A stretch of 64,000 bases of DNA from Tissierellia bacterium (GCA_030532305.1 JAUNLJ010000006.1:1-64000), one strand, 5' to 3'; shown: positions 43,582 to 54,646, counted from the stretch's first letter. Numbers and translations are program-made. The notes: generated by a model from the letters alone, not told the origin.

Positions 43582-43947
43582 TTACTTCTTCTTACTTACT
43601 ATTTTCTTAGGACCCTTCCGGGTTCTTGCGTTTGTTTTTGTTTTTTGACCTCTAACAGGGAGTCCTTGCTTATGACGGATGCCACGGTAGCAGTTGATTT
43701 CACGAAGTCGCTTTAGGTTCATCGCAATATCACGGCGTAGGTCCCCTTCTACTTCGTAGTTGTTGTCGATCTCTTCACGAATGGCCCCAACTTCTGCTTC
43801 TGTTAGGTCTTTGATCTTTGTATTATAGTCTACACCCGTTGCATCAAGAATTTTTTGGGCGCTTGTTCGACCAATCCCATAGATATAGGTCAAGCCAATT
43901 TCAGCCCGTTTTTCTCTTGGTAAGTCAATACCTGCAATTCTTGCCAT
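43582..43947 (-). CDS. rpsM: 30S ribosomal protein S13
   Basis: A 121-residue head protein of the 30S subunit forming intersubunit bridges: [20 protein letters not shown] at the start and [20 protein letters not shown] near the end. GGGAGGTG precedes the ATG. Confidence 0.97.
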   Translation of the reverse strand: MARIAGIDLPREKRAEIGLTYIYGIGRTSAQKILDATGVDYNTKIKDLTEAEVGAIREEIDNNYEVEGDLRRDIAMNLKRLREINCYRGIRHKQGLPVRGQKTKTNARTRKGPKKIVSKKK

Positions 43948-43961
43948 CTTTACACCTCCCT

Positions 43962-44075
43962 TTAGCCTTGTCTTTGTTTATGTCTAGGGTTACTGCAAAT
44001 AACCATGACTTTTCCCTTGCGACGTATAATTTTGCACTTTTCGCACATTTTTTTAACTGAAGGTCTTACTTTCAT
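43962..44075 (-). CDS. rpmJ: 50S ribosomal protein L36
   Basis: A 37-residue protein, [17 protein letters not shown]..., with the zinc ligands C11, C14, C27 and H32 of the zinc-binding C+ form. It is the usual infA-rpmJ-rpsM neighbour. Presence of the ligands implies zinc dependence. Confidence 0.96.
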   Translation of the reverse strand: MKVRPSVKKMCEKCKIIRRKGKVMVICSNPRHKQRQG

Positions 44076-44091
44076 CTTAGTCCCTCCTGCT

Positions 44092-44310
44092 CTATTTTTT
44101 TCTCCAAGTAATTCTACCCCTGGTTAGGTCATAGGGACTAAGTTCCACGGTGACCCGGTCGCCTGGTAGAATACGGATATAGTTCATTCTTAATTTCCCG
44201 GAAATATGTGCTAAAATCTCATGTCCATTTTCCAACTCAACCTTAAACTGCGTGTTGGGGAGGGCATCTATAACGACGCCTTCTACTTCAATGAGCTCTT
44301 CTTTTGCCAT
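44092..44310 (-). CDS. infA: Translation initiation factor IF-1
   Basis: A 72-residue OB-fold protein ([20 protein letters not shown] ... [33 protein letters not shown]). I start at the ATG at 44310, with AAGGAGG 8 bases upstream and the universal MAKEE start; 20 extra upstream codons are in frame but unlike the family. Confidence 0.97.
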   Translation of the reverse strand: MAKEELIEVEGVVIDALPNTQFKVELENGHEILAHISGKLRMNYIRILPGDRVTVELSPYDLTRGRITWRKK

Positions 44311-44323
44311 GGCAGAATCCTCC

Positions 44324-44590
44324 TTATTTCTCGATTTCTTTTGCCAATGCTCTTCGTATATAGCTATCATTTAGCATCTTGGATTTTGGAACCAAATTGA
44401 TACATTTCTTTGTAACCATCAGATGTTTCATCTTTTTCTTCTTCGGGTTAGCTAAATTTCGCCTCCGGCCGTTGACCAGAAGGACATATTCTTGATCCAC
44501 AATTTCCAAGACTGCAAAGAAGTCGTCTTTATCCCTGCCCGCCTTGGACTGGACGATCTGACCTATCTTAATGTCAGATGTCCTGATCAT
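44324..44590 (-). CDS. KOW-domain RNA-binding protein (L14e-like)
   Basis: An 88-residue protein whose N-half ([24 protein letters not shown]) is a KOW motif of the kind seen in archaeal/eukaryal L14e; the rest is basic ([15 protein letters not shown]). A short KOW protein is common between adk/map and infA in clostridia and probably touches rRNA or ribosomes. It overlaps adk by ATGA. The map gene usually found here is missing. Confidence 0.8.
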   Translation of the reverse strand: MIRTSDIKIGQIVQSKAGRDKDDFFAVLEIVDQEYVLLVNGRRRNLANPKKKKMKHLMVTKKCINLVPKSKMLNDSYIRRALAKEIEK

Positions 44591-45243
44591 TGATTCCTGC
44601 TTTCTCCAAGGCCTTTTTTAATGTCTTCAAAAACTTGGTCAATCTCTTGTGACCCGTTGACGTTTAGTAAAAGCCCTTGGCCCTTGTAATAATCAATGAG
44701 GGGCGCTGTTTGACTTTCATAGACAGAAATCCGTTTGGCAACAGTTTCTTCCTTGTCATCGTCCCTTTGAATAAGCTTAGCACCGTCATGATCGCAAATT
44801 CCCGCTTCTTTGGGAGGATTGTTGCTGATATGGTAGGTCTCTCCACATTCTGGACAAACCCGTCTGCCTGTGGCCCGGTTAACAAGTAGGTCTGTATCCA
44901 CCTGGATATTAATAGCCCGGTCTAACTTGGTCTTCATAGCTTCTAAGGCAGCATCTAAAACCACAGCCTGGTTGGTGGTTCTTGGGAAACCATCCAACAA
45001 GAATCCGTCCTTGCAATCATCTTGTTTGATCCGATCAATGACTATCTCATTGACAAGTTCATCCGGTACCAGGCCACCTTCGTCCATGTAGGACTTGGCT
45101 TTTTTCCCTAAGTCAGTGCCTCTTTTGATGTTGTCTCTAAAGATGTCACCGGTGGAAATGTGTGGGACCTGGTATTCTTTAACGATGGAAGCGGCTTGGG
45201 TTCCCTTACCGGCTCCCGGCGGCCCTAAAATGACTAGTCTCAT
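44587..45243 (-). CDS. adk: Adenylate kinase, zinc-lid type
   Basis: A 218-residue long-form enzyme interconverting ATP + AMP and 2 ADP. P-loop GPPGAGKGT (7-15), AMP-site TGDIFRDN and GFPRTTNQA, and a LID with C130, C133, C150 and D153, a Cys3-Asp zinc site known in Gram-positive homologues. It lies between secY and the KOW gene as in most Firmicutes. Confidence 0.96.
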   Translation of the reverse strand: MRLVILGPPGAGKGTQAASIVKEYQVPHISTGDIFRDNIKRGTDLGKKAKSYMDEGGLVPDELVNEIVIDRIKQDDCKDGFLLDGFPRTTNQAVVLDAALEAMKTKLDRAINIQVDTDLLVNRATGRRVCPECGETYHISNNPPKEAGICDHDGAKLIQRDDDKEETVAKRISVYESQTAPLIDYYKGQGLLLNVNGSQEIDQVFEDIKKGLGESRNQ

Positions 45244-45257
45244 CTTTCTGATCCTCC

Positions 45258-46535
45258 TTATTTTAGGAATCCTTTATAGTGTCTCATAAGCAATAGTTGC
45301 TCTAGTTGTCTAGATGTTTCCAATACAACACCTACAACGATTATAATACTTGTACCCCCAAAGTTGAAGGACATTCCTGCGGCCTTGGATAAAAAGTTAG
45401 GCGCAATGGCAAGTATAGCTAGGGCTAGGGCTCCTGGTAAGACAAGGTGGTTGACCGTCTTTGCTAGATAGTCTGAAGTGGGTCGTCCTGGTCTAATACC
45501 TGGGATAAAGCCCCCGTTTTGTTGTAGCTGCTTAGAATATTCAACAGGGTTAAATTGAATGGTGGTGTAGAAAAAGGCAAAGAAGACAATAAGGATGAGT
45601 AGGACAATGGAGTTAATAATTAAGCCCGGTCCTCCTCTAGGTGTTAACCAGGTAACAATAAAGTCTGCCATTCTAGAATTTGGGTTGAACATCACTAGCA
45701 TGGATGGAATACTGGTTACGGTTTGGGCAAAGATAATGGGCATAACCCCACTCATAAGCACCTTAATGGGAATATGGGTGGATTGGCCACCATACATCTT
45801 CCGGCCTACCACTCTTTTGGCATATTGGACGTGGATCCGTCTTTCTCCTTCGTTAAAGAGGACAACAAAGACCACGATTAGGACAAAGAGGATAAAGAAG
45901 ATAATGACCCAAACCCAAGAGACCATACCGGCACTCGCTTGGCGAATGGACAGGTAGATATCTTGTGGGAAACGAGCCACGATCCCTGCAAAGATGAGCA
46001 AGGAGATCCCGTTTCCAACTCCTTTTTCTGTAATGAGTTCTCCTAACCAGACTAGGAACATGGTTCCAGCTGTAATGGATAGGATGATAACAATGTTTTC
46101 AAACATATTGGAAGCAGCCACAAAGCCTTTAAAGAAGCCAAAGGTGGATCCTGTGGCTTGGATAGCGGCAAGGACTACTGCCAAATACCTAGTGTATTTA
46201 GAGATTTTCTTCCGGCCAGCCTCTCCTTCCTTAGAAAGAGCTTCCAGACTGGGTATGGCCACTGTCAACAATTGAATAATAATTGATGCAGTAATGTAGG
46301 GATAGATACTTAGGGCAAAGATAGTAAATTGTCCTAGGTTCCCTCCAGCCATAATATCTAAAAATTGAAGTAGTCCGCCTTGTTGGCTCCTAAAGAACTC
46401 GATCAGTTCCTTGGTTTTCATATAGGGCACAGGAATTTGACTACCTAGACGGAAGATGACGATCATGGCCAAGGTGAAGAGAAGTTTTTTGCGGATCTCT
46501 GGAACCTTCCAAGCATCTCTAAATGTCTGAAGCAT
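45258..46535 (-). CDS. secY: Preprotein translocase subunit SecY
   Basis: A 425-residue channel protein with ten membrane segments. Recognisable parts are the start FRDAWKVPEIRKKLLFT, the plug/TM2 region, NEGERRIHVQYAKR (cytoplasmic loop 4/5) and KQLQQNGGFIPGIRPGRPT (loop 8/9, ribosome and SecA contact). ATG follows the rplO TAA directly, with GAGGTG inside the end of rplO, implying coupling. Confidence 0.97.
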   Translation of the reverse strand: MLQTFRDAWKVPEIRKKLLFTLAMIVIFRLGSQIPVPYMKTKELIEFFRSQQGGLLQFLDIMAGGNLGQFTIFALSIYPYITASIIIQLLTVAIPSLEALSKEGEAGRKKISKYTRYLAVVLAAIQATGSTFGFFKGFVAASNMFENIVIILSITAGTMFLVWLGELITEKGVGNGISLLIFAGIVARFPQDIYLSIRQASAGMVSWVWVIIFFILFVLIVVFVVLFNEGERRIHVQYAKRVVGRKMYGGQSTHIPIKVLMSGVMPIIFAQTVTSIPSMLVMFNPNSRMADFIVTWLTPRGGPGLIINSIVLLILIVFFAFFYTTIQFNPVEYSKQLQQNGGFIPGIRPGRPTSDYLAKTVNHLVLPGALALAILAIAPNFLSKAAGMSFNFGGTSIIIVVGVVLETSRQLEQLLLMRHYKGFLK

Positions 46536-46985
46536 TTATATCACCTCGGCCTTTCCACCTGCCGCTTCAATTTTTTCTGCTGCTGACTTGCTAAAATGTT
46601 GAGCCTTTACGTTAACAGAAACTTCAAGTTCTCCGCTACCTAGGACCCTTAAGCCGTTAACAGCATCGCTCTTGCGGACAAGCCCGCGTTCGATTAATGC
46701 TTCTAGGGTAATGTCTGATCCATTTTCAAATTGGTTTAAGCTTTCTACGTTTATAACAGCGTATTGCTTTTTAAAATTGTTGGTGAATCCACGTTTTGGC
46801 AAACGACGGAATAGGGGCATTTGTCCCCCTTCAAAGCCTGGACGTACACCTCCACCTGAACGGGCATTTTGACCCTTGTGGCCCTTGCCACCGGTCTTAC
46901 CGGTTCCAGACCCAATACCGCGGCCAAGACGCTTTCTTGCCTTTACTTTGCCACCTTCAGCTGGTCTTAAATCGTGTAGTTTCAC
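46536..46985 (-). CDS. rplO: 50S ribosomal protein L15
   Basis: A 149-residue late-assembly protein with the Gly/Lys-rich start [20 protein letters not shown] and the C-domain [19 protein letters not shown]. Placed rpmD-rplO-secY as usual. Confidence 0.97.
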   Translation of the reverse strand: MKLHDLRPAEGGKVKARKRLGRGIGSGTGKTGGKGHKGQNARSGGGVRPGFEGGQMPLFRRLPKRGFTNNFKKQYAVINVESLNQFENGSDITLEALIERGLVRKSDAVNGLRVLGSGELEVSVNVKAQHFSKSAAEKIEAAGGKAEVI

Positions 46986-46999
46986 TGGTCCACCTCCTT

Positions 47000-47176
47000 T
47001 TAGTCGACTATTTCGACCATATGATTAATGTGTGCAAGCATGCCACGGATGGCTGGATCATCGTTTTTTTCAATGACTTGGCCTACCTTTTTGAAGCCTA
47101 GGGCTTGCACTGTTCGTTTATGATTTTCTTTTGCTCCGATAGGGCTTTTCTTTAGTCTAATTTTAATAGTACTCAT
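47000..47176 (-). CDS. rpmD: 50S ribosomal protein L30
   Basis: A 58-residue protein, [20 protein letters not shown] ... followed by [18 protein letters not shown] and [12 protein letters not shown], the standard L30 fold, between rpsE and rplO. Confidence 0.95.
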   Translation of the reverse strand: MSTIKIRLKKSPIGAKENHKRTVQALGFKKVGQVIEKNDDPAIRGMLAHINHMVEIVD

Positions 47177-47187
47177 GGTCTTCCCCC

Positions 47188-47700
47188 TTATTCGAAGATT
47201 TCTTTAACGGATTTCCCACGCAATTTAGCTACAGATTCAGCTGTCTTTAAGTTTTCAAGACCCTTGATGGTAGCCATCACGGTATTGTTGGGGTTGGTGG
47301 TGCCGTAGTTCTTGGTGAAGATATCGGTGATACCTGCTAGTTCACAGACTGCACGCACGGTTCCACCGGCAATAACTCCAGTTCCTGGAGGGGCCGGCTT
47401 TAGGAAGACCCGTCCTGCGCCAAAGACCCCGTAGGTTTGGTGAGGAATGGTTCCATCTTCAACATTTATCTTAACTAGGTTCTTACGAGCCGCTTGAGAG
47501 CCTTTGCGAATAGCTTCAGGAACTTCTATTGCCTTGCCGCTACCCACGCCGATTCGACCCTTGCCGTCACCTACAACGACTAAGGCGGAGAAACGCATGT
47601 TACGTCCCCCTTTAACAACCTTGGATACCCGGTTGATTGAGACAACACGCTCTTCTAAATCAGACTCTTTTTTGCGATTCTTCTTATTGTTACGAGCCAA
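47188..47700 (-). CDS. rpsE: 30S ribosomal protein S5
   Basis: A 170-residue fidelity protein: double-stranded-RNA-binding N-domain ([35 protein letters not shown]) and a C-domain ([20 protein letters not shown]). Residues linked to spectinomycin binding near the N-loop look ordinary. Confidence 0.97.
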   Translation of the reverse strand: MARNNKKNRKKESDLEERVVSINRVSKVVKGGRNMRFSALVVVGDGKGRIGVGSGKAIEVPEAIRKGSQAARKNLVKINVEDGTIPHQTYGVFGAGRVFLKPAPPGTGVIAGGTVRAVCELAGITDIFTKNYGTTNPNNTVMATIKGLENLKTAESVAKLRGKSVKEIFE

Positions 47701-47714
47701 TATGTCCCTCCTCC

Positions 47715-48077
47715 TTAAAATTTCAATCCATTTTCACGAGCCGCATCAGCAAGGGCCTTAATTCGACCATGGTAGATGTAACCAGACCGGTCAAATACCA
47801 CTTGGTCAATATCCTTATCCAATGCCTTTTTAGCAATAGCTTCCCCAACTGCCTTGGCTGCTTCTAAGTTCTTTGTGCTTTCAAGTTCTAAGGACTTGTC
47901 TAAAGTAGAGGCAGAAACAAGGGTGTTTCCTACACTGTCATCTATAATTTGGGCATAGATGTGTTTGCCACTACGATAAACGGTTAGCCTTGGCCTAGAA
48001 GGAGTGCCTACAAGATTTCCACGCACTCTGGCATGTCTTGCTTTACGATTTCCATTACGGTCTACTTTCTTAAACAA
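47715..48077 (-). CDS. rplR: 50S ribosomal protein L18
   Basis: A 120-residue 5S-rRNA-binding protein: [20 protein letters not shown] and [10 protein letters not shown] are diagnostic, with [20 protein letters not shown] at the C-terminus. Works with L5 in the central protuberance. Confidence 0.97.
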   Translation of the reverse strand: MFKKVDRNGNRKARHARVRGNLVGTPSRPRLTVYRSGKHIYAQIIDDSVGNTLVSASTLDKSLELESTKNLEAAKAVGEAIAKKALDKDIDQVVFDRSGYIYHGRIKALADAARENGLKF

Positions 48078-48094
48078 GTCTATCCACTCCTTTC

Positions 48095-48634
48095 TTAGCT
48101 ACCTGTCTTACCTACTTTACGGATAATATGTTCATCCGTATAGCGGATTCCCTTGCCCTTGTAGGGTTCAGGTTCACGATAGGACCTAATCTTGGCTGCA
48201 TGGGCCCCTACGGCTTGTTTGTCAGCCCCACGTACAATAATGGTGGTGTTGTTAGGTACTTCTACTTCTATTCCTTCAGGATCTTCTAAAGTCACGGGAT
48301 GAGAAAAACCAAGGTTTAAGTTTAGACTCTTGCCTGCCTTTTCTGCCCGATAACCTGTCCCAGTAATTTCTAGTTGCTTGGAGTAGCCATTTAGGACCCC
48401 TTCAACGTGGTTGAAAATCTTGGTCCGAGTCATACCATGAAGAGACTTGTGCTTTTTGTTTTCAGAAGGTCTTTCCACAAGAATTTCGCCATTTTCAATG
48501 GTGATCTTCATATCTGGATGGATGGCTTCTTCAATAGTCCCCTTGGGGCCCTTAAATTCTAACACATGTCCGTCTTTTAGGTTTACTTCTACTCCGGCTG
48601 GGATAATAACAGGATTTTTTCCAATTCTTGACAT
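48095..48634 (-). CDS. rplF: 50S ribosomal protein L6
   Basis: A 179-residue protein with two L6 repeats: [17 protein letters not shown] at the start and [20 protein letters not shown] at the end, which binds the sarcin-ricin region near the GTPase centre. Confidence 0.97.
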   Translation of the reverse strand: MSRIGKNPVIIPAGVEVNLKDGHVLEFKGPKGTIEEAIHPDMKITIENGEILVERPSENKKHKSLHGMTRTKIFNHVEGVLNGYSKQLEITGTGYRAEKAGKSLNLNLGFSHPVTLEDPEGIEVEVPNNTTIIVRGADKQAVGAHAAKIRSYREPEPYKGKGIRYTDEHIIRKVGKTGS

Positions 48635-48651
48635 ATCTTCACCTCTTATCC

Positions 48652-49047
48652 TTACCAGACGTAGCAGATGACTTCTCCGCCAACCTGCTCTTTTCTTGCG
48701 TCACGGTCTGTCATGATCCCCTTAGAGGTCGACAAGATCGCTATTCCCAAGCCACCAAGGACGCGTGGAACCTCGTTGGCTTTAACATAGACACGAAGAC
48801 CGGGTTTGGAGATTCTCTTAATACCACTAATTACTTTTTCGTCATTCTTACCATATTTCAAATCCACATGAATCATGCCCTGCTTGTCGTCTTCTACAAA
48901 TTTGAAGTCGGTGATGTAACCTTCTTCAAGTAGAATCCGGGAGATTTCTCTCTTGATCTTTGAGCCAGGAACTTCAACAGATTCATGTCTTGCGTCATTA
49001 CCGTTACGAATTCTCGTAAGCATATCCGCAATAGGGTCTGTCATCAT
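48652..49047 (-). CDS. rpsH: 30S ribosomal protein S8
   Basis: A 131-residue 16S central-domain binder: [20 protein letters not shown] at the N-end and the invariant [21 protein letters not shown]. Two adjacent ATGs; the first has AAGGAGG at 8 bases. Confidence 0.97.
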   Translation of the reverse strand: MMTDPIADMLTRIRNGNDARHESVEVPGSKIKREISRILLEEGYITDFKFVEDDKQGMIHVDLKYGKNDEKVISGIKRISKPGLRVYVKANEVPRVLGGLGIAILSTSKGIMTDRDARKEQVGGEVICYVW

Positions 49048-49071
49048 ATTCGTTTCCTCCTTCCGGTCAAC

Positions 49072-49257
49072 TTACCAACTTGCTTTTCTTACTCCAGGTA
49101 TTTGACCCTTGTAAGCAAGTTCTCTAAAACAAATTCTGCAAATGCCATATTTCTTTAGGTAGCCCCGAGGTCTACCACAAATAGAGCATCTAGAATATTC
49201 TCTGGTAGAATATTTGGCTTCTCTTTTTTGTTTAGCCACCATGGATTTTTTTGCCAA
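49072..49257 (-). CDS. rpsN: 30S ribosomal protein S14, zinc type
   Basis: A 61-residue short S14 with C24, C27, C40 and C43 (CSIC ... CRIC), the zinc-bound form of low-GC Gram-positives rather than the 89-residue zinc-free form. Sits between rplE and rpsH. Confidence 0.97.
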   Translation of the reverse strand: MAKKSMVAKQKREAKYSTREYSRCSICGRPRGYLKKYGICRICFRELAYKGQIPGVRKASW

Positions 49258-49273
49258 TTGAACGCCTCCTTAC

Positions 49274-49816
49274 TTACTTTGCAAAGGGCATTCCCATTTT
49301 CTTAAGAAATGCCTTGGCTTCTTCGTCGGTTTTAGCTGTCGTAATGATGGAAATATTCATCCCTCTTAGGGCGTCAATATCATCATAATCTATTTCAGGG
49401 AAAATAAGTTGTTCTTTTAAACCTAGGGTATAGTTGCCACGGCCGTCAAAGGCAGTGCCACTGACCCCTCTAAAGTCACGAACCCGGGGTAGGGCCACGT
49501 TCATTAGCTTGTCTAGGAAGTCATACATCCGCTCTCCCCTAAGGGTTACCTTACAACCAATCTTACTTCCTTCTCTTAGCTTGAAGTTAGCAACAGACTT
49601 TTTAGCCCGAGTGACCACGGGTTTTTGACCCGCAATAATGGTCAAGTCCTTAAGGGCAGATTCAAGGGCCTTAGGGTTGTCCTTAGCTTCTCCAAGACCG
49701 ATATTAATAACGACCTTTTCTAAGCTGGGTACTTCCATGACGTTTTCATACTTAAACTCTTCCATCATGGCCCCTGCTACTTCATTTCTATATTTATCTA
49801 ATAACCTGGATGTCAT
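49274..49816 (-). CDS. rplE: 50S ribosomal protein L5
   Basis: A 180-residue 5S-rRNA binder: [38 protein letters not shown] and [18 protein letters not shown] are conserved L5 blocks. Confidence 0.97.
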   Translation of the reverse strand: MTSRLLDKYRNEVAGAMMEEFKYENVMEVPSLEKVVINIGLGEAKDNPKALESALKDLTIIAGQKPVVTRAKKSVANFKLREGSKIGCKVTLRGERMYDFLDKLMNVALPRVRDFRGVSGTAFDGRGNYTLGLKEQLIFPEIDYDDIDALRGMNISIITTAKTDEEAKAFLKKMGMPFAK

Positions 49817-49827
49817 CGATAGCCTCC

Positions 49828-50145
49828 TTATTTATCTGCAATCACAGCGCCAGTAGCTTTGATGACACGGCTTTTCTTCCCATTTTCATCTATCTTGTAA
49901 GCAATTCTAGACTTTTGGTTTGAGCTAGTATCAAAATACATTACGTTAGATACATGAATTGGTGCCTCTGTCTCAATACGGCCACCGGGATTTTGAGGAC
50001 CTGCTGGTTTTTGGTGCTTAGTGATCTTGTTGATACCTTCAACGATCACGCGGTCTTCCTTGGGAATACACTCAAGCACTTTCCCTCTTTGTCCCTTGTC
50101 CTTACCGGCAATGACCTCTACTGTATCTCCTACTTTAATACGCAT
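49828..50145 (-). CDS. rplX: 50S ribosomal protein L24
   Basis: A 105-residue KOW-domain assembly initiator ([20 protein letters not shown]). I start at the ATG at 50145; the upstream in-frame GTG lies inside the AAGGAGG site itself. Confidence 0.96.
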   Translation of the reverse strand: MRIKVGDTVEVIAGKDKGQRGKVLECIPKEDRVIVEGINKITKHQKPAGPQNPGGRIETEAPIHVSNVMYFDTSSNQKSRIAYKIDENGKKSRVIKATGAVIADK

Positions 50146-50158
50146 AAATGCCACCTCC

Positions 50159-50527
50159 TTAAAGAACTTCAGGGGCTAGGGAAAGAATCCTCATGAAATT
50201 CCCCCGCCTTAGCTCTCTTGTGACCGGACCAAAAATCCGTGTTCCTTGTGGACTCCGATCATCCTTTATGACTACTGCTGCATTTTCATCAAATCTTATA
50301 TAAGAACCGTCTGTACGGCGAATACCTTTTTTAGTTCGAACAATAACAGCCTTAACTACGTCACCTTTTTTTACAGCGCCACCAGGTATTGCATGTTTAA
50401 CAGAACAAATAACAATATCTCCTACACTGGCATACCGGCGGTTGGTCCCACCAAGAACCTTGATGACCCCTAGTTCTCTGGCTCCGGAATTGTCCGCAAC
50501 TCTTAATCTCGTCTCTTGTTGGATCAT
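50159..50527 (-). CDS. rplN: 50S ribosomal protein L14
   Basis: A 122-residue, highly conserved protein: [20 protein letters not shown] and [17 protein letters not shown]. Interface protein and docking site of silencing factor RsfS. Confidence 0.97.
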   Translation of the reverse strand: MIQQETRLRVADNSGARELGVIKVLGGTNRRYASVGDIVICSVKHAIPGGAVKKGDVVKAVIVRTKKGIRRTDGSYIRFDENAAVVIKDDRSPQGTRIFGPVTRELRRGNFMRILSLAPEVL

Positions 50528-50554
50528 GTCGAGAACCTCCTTCCACTTCGAAAT

Positions 50555-50809
50555 TTATTTTGCTTTTTCTATGATTTCCACTAAACGGAATCTCTTGTCT
50601 TTCGAAAGAGGACGGGTTTCCATCAAGCGTACTCTGTCCCCAATTTTCGCTTCATTGTGTTCGTCATGAGCTTTAAAGTTTCTTGTATTTTTGTACCTCT
50701 TGGTGTAAAGAGGATGCACTTTAAAGGATTCTATGGCTACTGTAATGGTCTTGTCCATCTTATCGCTAACGACACGACCTTGCAGTACTCTACGATCGTT
50801 TCTTTCCAT
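50555..50809 (-). CDS. rpsQ: 30S ribosomal protein S17
   Basis: An 84-residue OB-fold primary 16S binder: [20 protein letters not shown] and the later [17 protein letters not shown] block. Located rpmC-rpsQ-rplN. Confidence 0.97.
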   Translation of the reverse strand: MERNDRRVLQGRVVSDKMDKTITVAIESFKVHPLYTKRYKNTRNFKAHDEHNEAKIGDRVRLMETRPLSKDKRFRLVEIIEKAK

Positions 50810-50816
50810 TTAGAAT

Positions 50817-51023
50817 CTACGCCTCCTTCTCAATCCCGAGCTCTCGCTCTCTTTGGATGGTTTTGACCCTGGCAATGTCCTTTTTCACCATCTTGATATT
50901 GGCTGTGCTGTCTAATTGCCCAGTAGCCAATTGAAAGCGAAGATTAAATAATTCATTTTTTAGTTCGTTGACTTTTTCTTCAAGTTGTTCGCCGTTAAGC
51001 TGACGAATTTCTTTAGTCTTCAC
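50817..51023 (-). CDS. rpmC: 50S ribosomal protein L29
   Basis: A 68-residue helical hairpin protein at the exit tunnel ([20 protein letters not shown]). The start is GTG at 51023 with GAGGGGG 6 bases upstream; a GTG seven codons earlier is in frame but adds residues not seen in L29. It overlaps rplP by 11 bases. Confidence 0.94.
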   Translation of the reverse strand: MKTKEIRQLNGEQLEEKVNELKNELFNLRFQLATGQLDSTANIKMVKKDIARVKTIQRERELGIEKEA

Positions 51024-51453
51024 TGTTTTCCCCCTCACTTTCAACCACTACGTTAGTTACAAACTTGGTCTTAATGGGTAGCTTGTTGGCTGCAAGACGT
51101 AGGGCTTCACGCGCCACATCTTCAGAAACCCCGCTCATCTCAAATAAGATGCGGCCAGGTTTAACTACGCTAACCCAGTATTCTGGTGCCCCTTTACCGG
51201 AACCCATCCGGGTTTCAGCAGGCTTTTCTGTGACGGGCTTGTCTGGGAATACTTTCACCCAGATGTTCCCACCCCGGCGGATGTGACGTGTCATGGCACG
51301 ACGGGCAGCCTCAATTTGATTGGATGTGATCCAAGCAGGTTCTAGGGCTTGAAGACCAAATTCACCATAGGTAATGGTGTTTCCCCGAGTGGCCATCCCC
51401 TTCATCCGGCCTCTATGTTGTCTACGATATTTCACTCTTTTAGGCATTAACAT
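51013..51453 (-). CDS. rplP: 50S ribosomal protein L16
   Basis: A 146-residue protein near the A site: [20 protein letters not shown] and [20 protein letters not shown]. The ATG at 51453 has GGAGG 8 bases upstream and matches the family start; a TTG two codons earlier is rejected. Confidence 0.96.
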   Translation of the reverse strand: MLMPKRVKYRRQHRGRMKGMATRGNTITYGEFGLQALEPAWITSNQIEAARRAMTRHIRRGGNIWVKVFPDKPVTEKPAETRMGSGKGAPEYWVSVVKPGRILFEMSGVSEDVAREALRLAANKLPIKTKFVTNVVVESEGENSED

Positions 51454-51471
51454 ATGCAATTCCTCCCCAAT

Positions 51472-52212
51472 TTAACGCGCAGTTCCGCTATCTTGTGGAC
51501 GTCCCTTGCCTCTTTGACCATCTCTTTGTCGATTGTCTTTGCGGTCTCTTCCACGACGGTTTCTAGGGCTCTTAGTAGGCAGTTCAGGAAGCACTTCTCC
51601 CTTGTAAAGCCAAACCTTAACGCCTAGCTTCCCATAGGTTGTGTTTGCTTCTGCAAAGCCGTAATCAATATCTGCACGAAGGGTTTGTAGGGGGATTGTT
51701 CCCTCACTATAACCTTCTGTACGAGCCATATCTGCTCCAGCTAAACGACCAGCTACTTGCGTACGGATTCCTTCAACACCTAGGCGTCTGACCCTTCTAA
51801 TGGTTTGTTTCATGGCCCGACGGAAGGCTACCCGTCTTTCTAGTTGTCCTGCAATATTTTCAGCAAGTAATTGAGCATCTAAATCAGGGTTTTTAATTTC
51901 TTCAACATTGACAATGATAGATTTCCCTGTCTTCTTTTCAAGGTCCATCCGTAGTTTTTCTACGCCTTCTCCGCCCCTACCAATAACCATACCTGGTTTG
52001 GCTGTGTAGACAGAAACCTTCACCTTGTTGGCTGCTCTTTCAATTTCTACCTTTGAAATGCCAGCTTCGAAAAGAGTGCTCTTCACATATTCACGAATTT
52101 TACTATCTTCTAATAATAAATCAGAAAAGTCTTTTTTATCAGCGTACCATTTGGAATCCCAACTCTTGATAACGCCTACTCGAAGTCCATGTGGATTTAC
52201 TTTTTGACCCAT
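51472..52212 (-). CDS. rpsC: 30S ribosomal protein S3
   Basis: A 246-residue mRNA-entry-channel protein. KH domain with [15 protein letters not shown] (about 74-88), C-domain with [20 protein letters not shown], and a long, basic, Arg/Gln-rich tail from about 215 ([19 protein letters not shown]), longer than in many Firmicutes. Confidence 0.97.
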   Translation of the reverse strand: MGQKVNPHGLRVGVIKSWDSKWYADKKDFSDLLLEDSKIREYVKSTLFEAGISKVEIERAANKVKVSVYTAKPGMVIGRGGEGVEKLRMDLEKKTGKSIIVNVEEIKNPDLDAQLLAENIAGQLERRVAFRRAMKQTIRRVRRLGVEGIRTQVAGRLAGADMARTEGYSEGTIPLQTLRADIDYGFAEANTTYGKLGVKVWLYKGEVLPELPTKSPRNRRGRDRKDNRQRDGQRGKGRPQDSGTAR

Positions 52213-52227
52213 TCTACACTCCCTTCC

Positions 52228-52563
52228 TTATTCTTTCTCAGCTACTACTACGCCAATATGACTGGACCGTTTCATAATCGGTGCAGCCATCCCTTGGGCT
52301 CTAGGACGGTAGCGTTTCATAGTCGGGCCTTCATTTGCATAGGCTTCCTTAACGTACAATTGGTCTCTATCTAAATTTAGGTTGTTTTCTGCATTGGCAA
52401 CAGCAGACTTTAGGACCTTTTCTAATTCTTTGGCTCCCCGCTTAGGAGTGAACTTCAAAAGAACTAAGGCTTCGTCTACTTGCTTGCCACGAATCTCTTC
52501 ACAGATAAAATGTAATTTAAGTGGAGAAATTCGAACATATTTAGCAATTGCTCTCGCTTCCAT
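52228..52563 (-). CDS. rplV: 50S ribosomal protein L22
   Basis: A 111-residue exit-tunnel protein: [20 protein letters not shown] and the tunnel-lining hairpin [15 protein letters not shown], the site where macrolide-resistance mutations arise; it appears wild type in form. Confidence 0.97.
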   Translation of the reverse strand: MEARAIAKYVRISPLKLHFICEEIRGKQVDEALVLLKFTPKRGAKELEKVLKSAVANAENNLNLDRDQLYVKEAYANEGPTMKRYRPRAQGMAAPIMKRSSHIGVVVAEKE

Positions 52564-52574
52564 CTGAATCCTCC

Positions 52575-52856
52575 TTACTTAACTCCAACAGATTTTTCTG
52601 TTCTTGCGTGACCCCGGAAAGTCCTGGTTTGTACAAACTCACCTAGTTTGTGGCCTACCATGTCTTCAGTAATATAGATAGGCACATGTTTCCTGCCATC
52701 ATGAACAGCGATGGTGTGGTTAACCATTTCAGGGAAGATGGTGGAACGGCGAGACCAAGTCTTGATAACTTCCTTCTTGTTAGCTTCGTTTAGGGCATCG
52801 ACCTTCTTTAGTAGGTGCTCATCAGCAAAAGGCCCTTTTTTTATAGATCTTGACAT
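52575..52856 (-). CDS. rpsS: 30S ribosomal protein S19
   Basis: A 93-residue head protein: [40 protein letters not shown] and [14 protein letters not shown] are all family signatures. Confidence 0.97.
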   Translation of the reverse strand: MSRSIKKGPFADEHLLKKVDALNEANKKEVIKTWSRRSTIFPEMVNHTIAVHDGRKHVPIYITEDMVGHKLGEFVQTRTFRGHARTEKSVGVK

Positions 52857-52870
52857 GAATTCCTCCTCCC

Positions 52871-53701
52871 TTATTTTGTCCTACGGCGAACAATAAACCG
52901 GTTACTTTCTTTCTTCTTCTTACGGGTCTTAACCCCTCTGGCCTTCTTACCCCAAGGTGTCATTGGAGATGGACGACCAACTGGTGCACGCCCTTCCCCA
53001 CCACCATGTGGATGGTCTACAGGGTTCATAGCAGTCCCTCTTACATGAGGCCGGTTGCCCATGTGGCGGCTACGTCCAGCCTTCCCAATAGTAATAAGCT
53101 CATGGGCTGGGTTAGATACTTGACCAATGGTTGCCCGGCACTTTAAGAAGACCATGCGGATTTCTCCTGAGGGCAAACGAAGAAGGGCCATATCCCCTTC
53201 CTTGGCAGTAAGCTGGGCAGACGTCCCAGCAGAACGGACCATTTGGCCCCCCTTGCCTGGAACAAGTTCCACATTGTGAACGGTAGTACCTACTGGGATA
53301 TATTTTAGGGGTAGGCAGTTACCTACCTTGATATCAGCATTGATACCAGACTCGATTTGGTCGCCTACCTTAAGTCCTCTAGGAGCTAGGATATAGCGTT
53401 TTTCCCCATCTACATAGTTGATTAGAGCAATGTAGGCGGTCCGGTTTGGATCGTATTCGATGGTGGCTACCTTGCCTGGAATATCATCTTTGTTTCTCTT
53501 GAAGTCTATAATTCTGTATTTCTTCTTGTTGCCCCCACCACGGTGACGGCTAGTAATCCGGCCGTGCGCATTCCGGCCTGCATGTTTATTTAAGGCGACA
53601 ACTAAGGATTTTTCAGGCTTGGACTGGGTGACTTCTTCAAAGCTAGCCACAGTCATTTCCCTGCGCGCTGGAGTTGTCGGTTTAAATCTTTTTACCTCCA
53701 C
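52871..53701 (-). CDS. rplB: 50S ribosomal protein L2
   Basis: A 276-residue protein needed for subunit joining and peptidyl transfer. [40 protein letters not shown] and the [13 protein letters not shown] histidine loop are intact. Confidence 0.98.
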   Translation of the reverse strand: MEVKRFKPTTPARREMTVASFEEVTQSKPEKSLVVALNKHAGRNAHGRITSRHRGGGNKKKYRIIDFKRNKDDIPGKVATIEYDPNRTAYIALINYVDGEKRYILAPRGLKVGDQIESGINADIKVGNCLPLKYIPVGTTVHNVELVPGKGGQMVRSAGTSAQLTAKEGDMALLRLPSGEIRMVFLKCRATIGQVSNPAHELITIGKAGRSRHMGNRPHVRGTAMNPVDHPHGGGEGRAPVGRPSPMTPWGKKARGVKTRKKKKESNRFIVRRRTK

Positions 53702-53716
53702 GGATGTCCCTCCTTA

Positions 53717-54007
53717 TTACTGAATGCCTTCGAAAAAGTCAATGGCGTCGGAATCGTCGGTTAGCTTGACAATGGCTTTTTTCCAAGCAGGTCTGCGGCC
53801 CTTGGTCATACCTTGGCGCTTAAGCTTGCCTTGCATGTTCATGGTATGAACTTCTTCCACCTTGACCTTGAAGATCTCTTCTACAGCCTCTTTGATTTCA
53901 AGCTTGTTGCTCTTCCTATCAACTTCGAAAGTATACTTGTTTTCTTCCATAAGACCCATGCTCTTTTCAGTGATGATGGGACGGATGATAATGTCAAATT
54001 TATTCAT
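53717..54007 (-). CDS. rplW: 50S ribosomal protein L23
   Basis: A 96-residue exit-tunnel protein and docking point for SRP and trigger factor: [20 protein letters not shown] and [14 protein letters not shown]. Its ATG overlaps the rplD stop by one base (TAATG). Confidence 0.97.
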   Translation of the reverse strand: MNKFDIIIRPIITEKSMGLMEENKYTFEVDRKSNKLEIKEAVEEIFKVKVEEVHTMNMQGKLKRQGMTKGRRPAWKKAIVKLTDDSDAIDFFEGIQ

Positions 54008-54627
54008 TATTTGTACACCTCCTGTACCTTGTCTAAGGCATCCTTAGTGAGGATCAGTACGTCATACTTGAGTAGGTCGTAGACATTTAGGCTGTCCACA
54101 GACCCAGTAGCTACCCCAGGAATATTTCTAGCTGAAAGAAGGACATTCTTGTTGTCTTCAGTCACCACAAGGGCCTTCTTATTAACGCCCATGGCCTTTA
54201 GGTAGCCAGCAAATTCCTTGGTCTTAGGGGCCTGCATGTCGATCTTGTCAACGACTACAAGCTCGCCGTCTTGGACCTTAGAAGTTAGGACAGACTTAAG
54301 GGCCAACCTACGAACCTTCTTAGGGGTCGTGTAGCTGTAGTCTCTTGGCTTGGGTGCAAAGGCAATCCCCCCACCAGACCAAATGGGTGAACGGATACTT
54401 CCGTGTCTAGCCCGACCGGTTCCCTTTTGTCTCCAAGGCTTGCGGCCACCCCCACGAACTTCAGCCCGTGTCTTAGCAGATTGGGTGCCTTGCCTCTTGT
54501 TGGCTAATATATTTTTAACAACTAGATATACTGCATGTTCATTGACCTCAACGTTAAAGATCTCATCAAGTAGTTCAACTTCTTCAACAGCTTGACCTTC
54601 TACGTTGATCATTTGAAATTTTGTCAT
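54007..54627 (-). CDS. rplD: 50S ribosomal protein L4
   Basis: A 206-residue protein with the tunnel loop [20 protein letters not shown]. In E. coli L4 also represses the S10 operon by binding its leader; whether that happens here is unknown, but the long leader upstream of rpsJ makes it a candidate ligand. Confidence 0.97.
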   Translation of the reverse strand: MTKFQMINVEGQAVEEVELLDEIFNVEVNEHAVYLVVKNILANKRQGTQSAKTRAEVRGGGRKPWRQKGTGRARHGSIRSPIWSGGGIAFAPKPRDYSYTTPKKVRRLALKSVLTSKVQDGELVVVDKIDMQAPKTKEFAGYLKAMGVNKKALVVTEDNKNVLLSARNIPGVATGSVDSLNVYDLLKYDVLILTKDALDKVQEVYK

Positions 54628-54646
54628 TTCTCGCTCCTCCCTTCGC

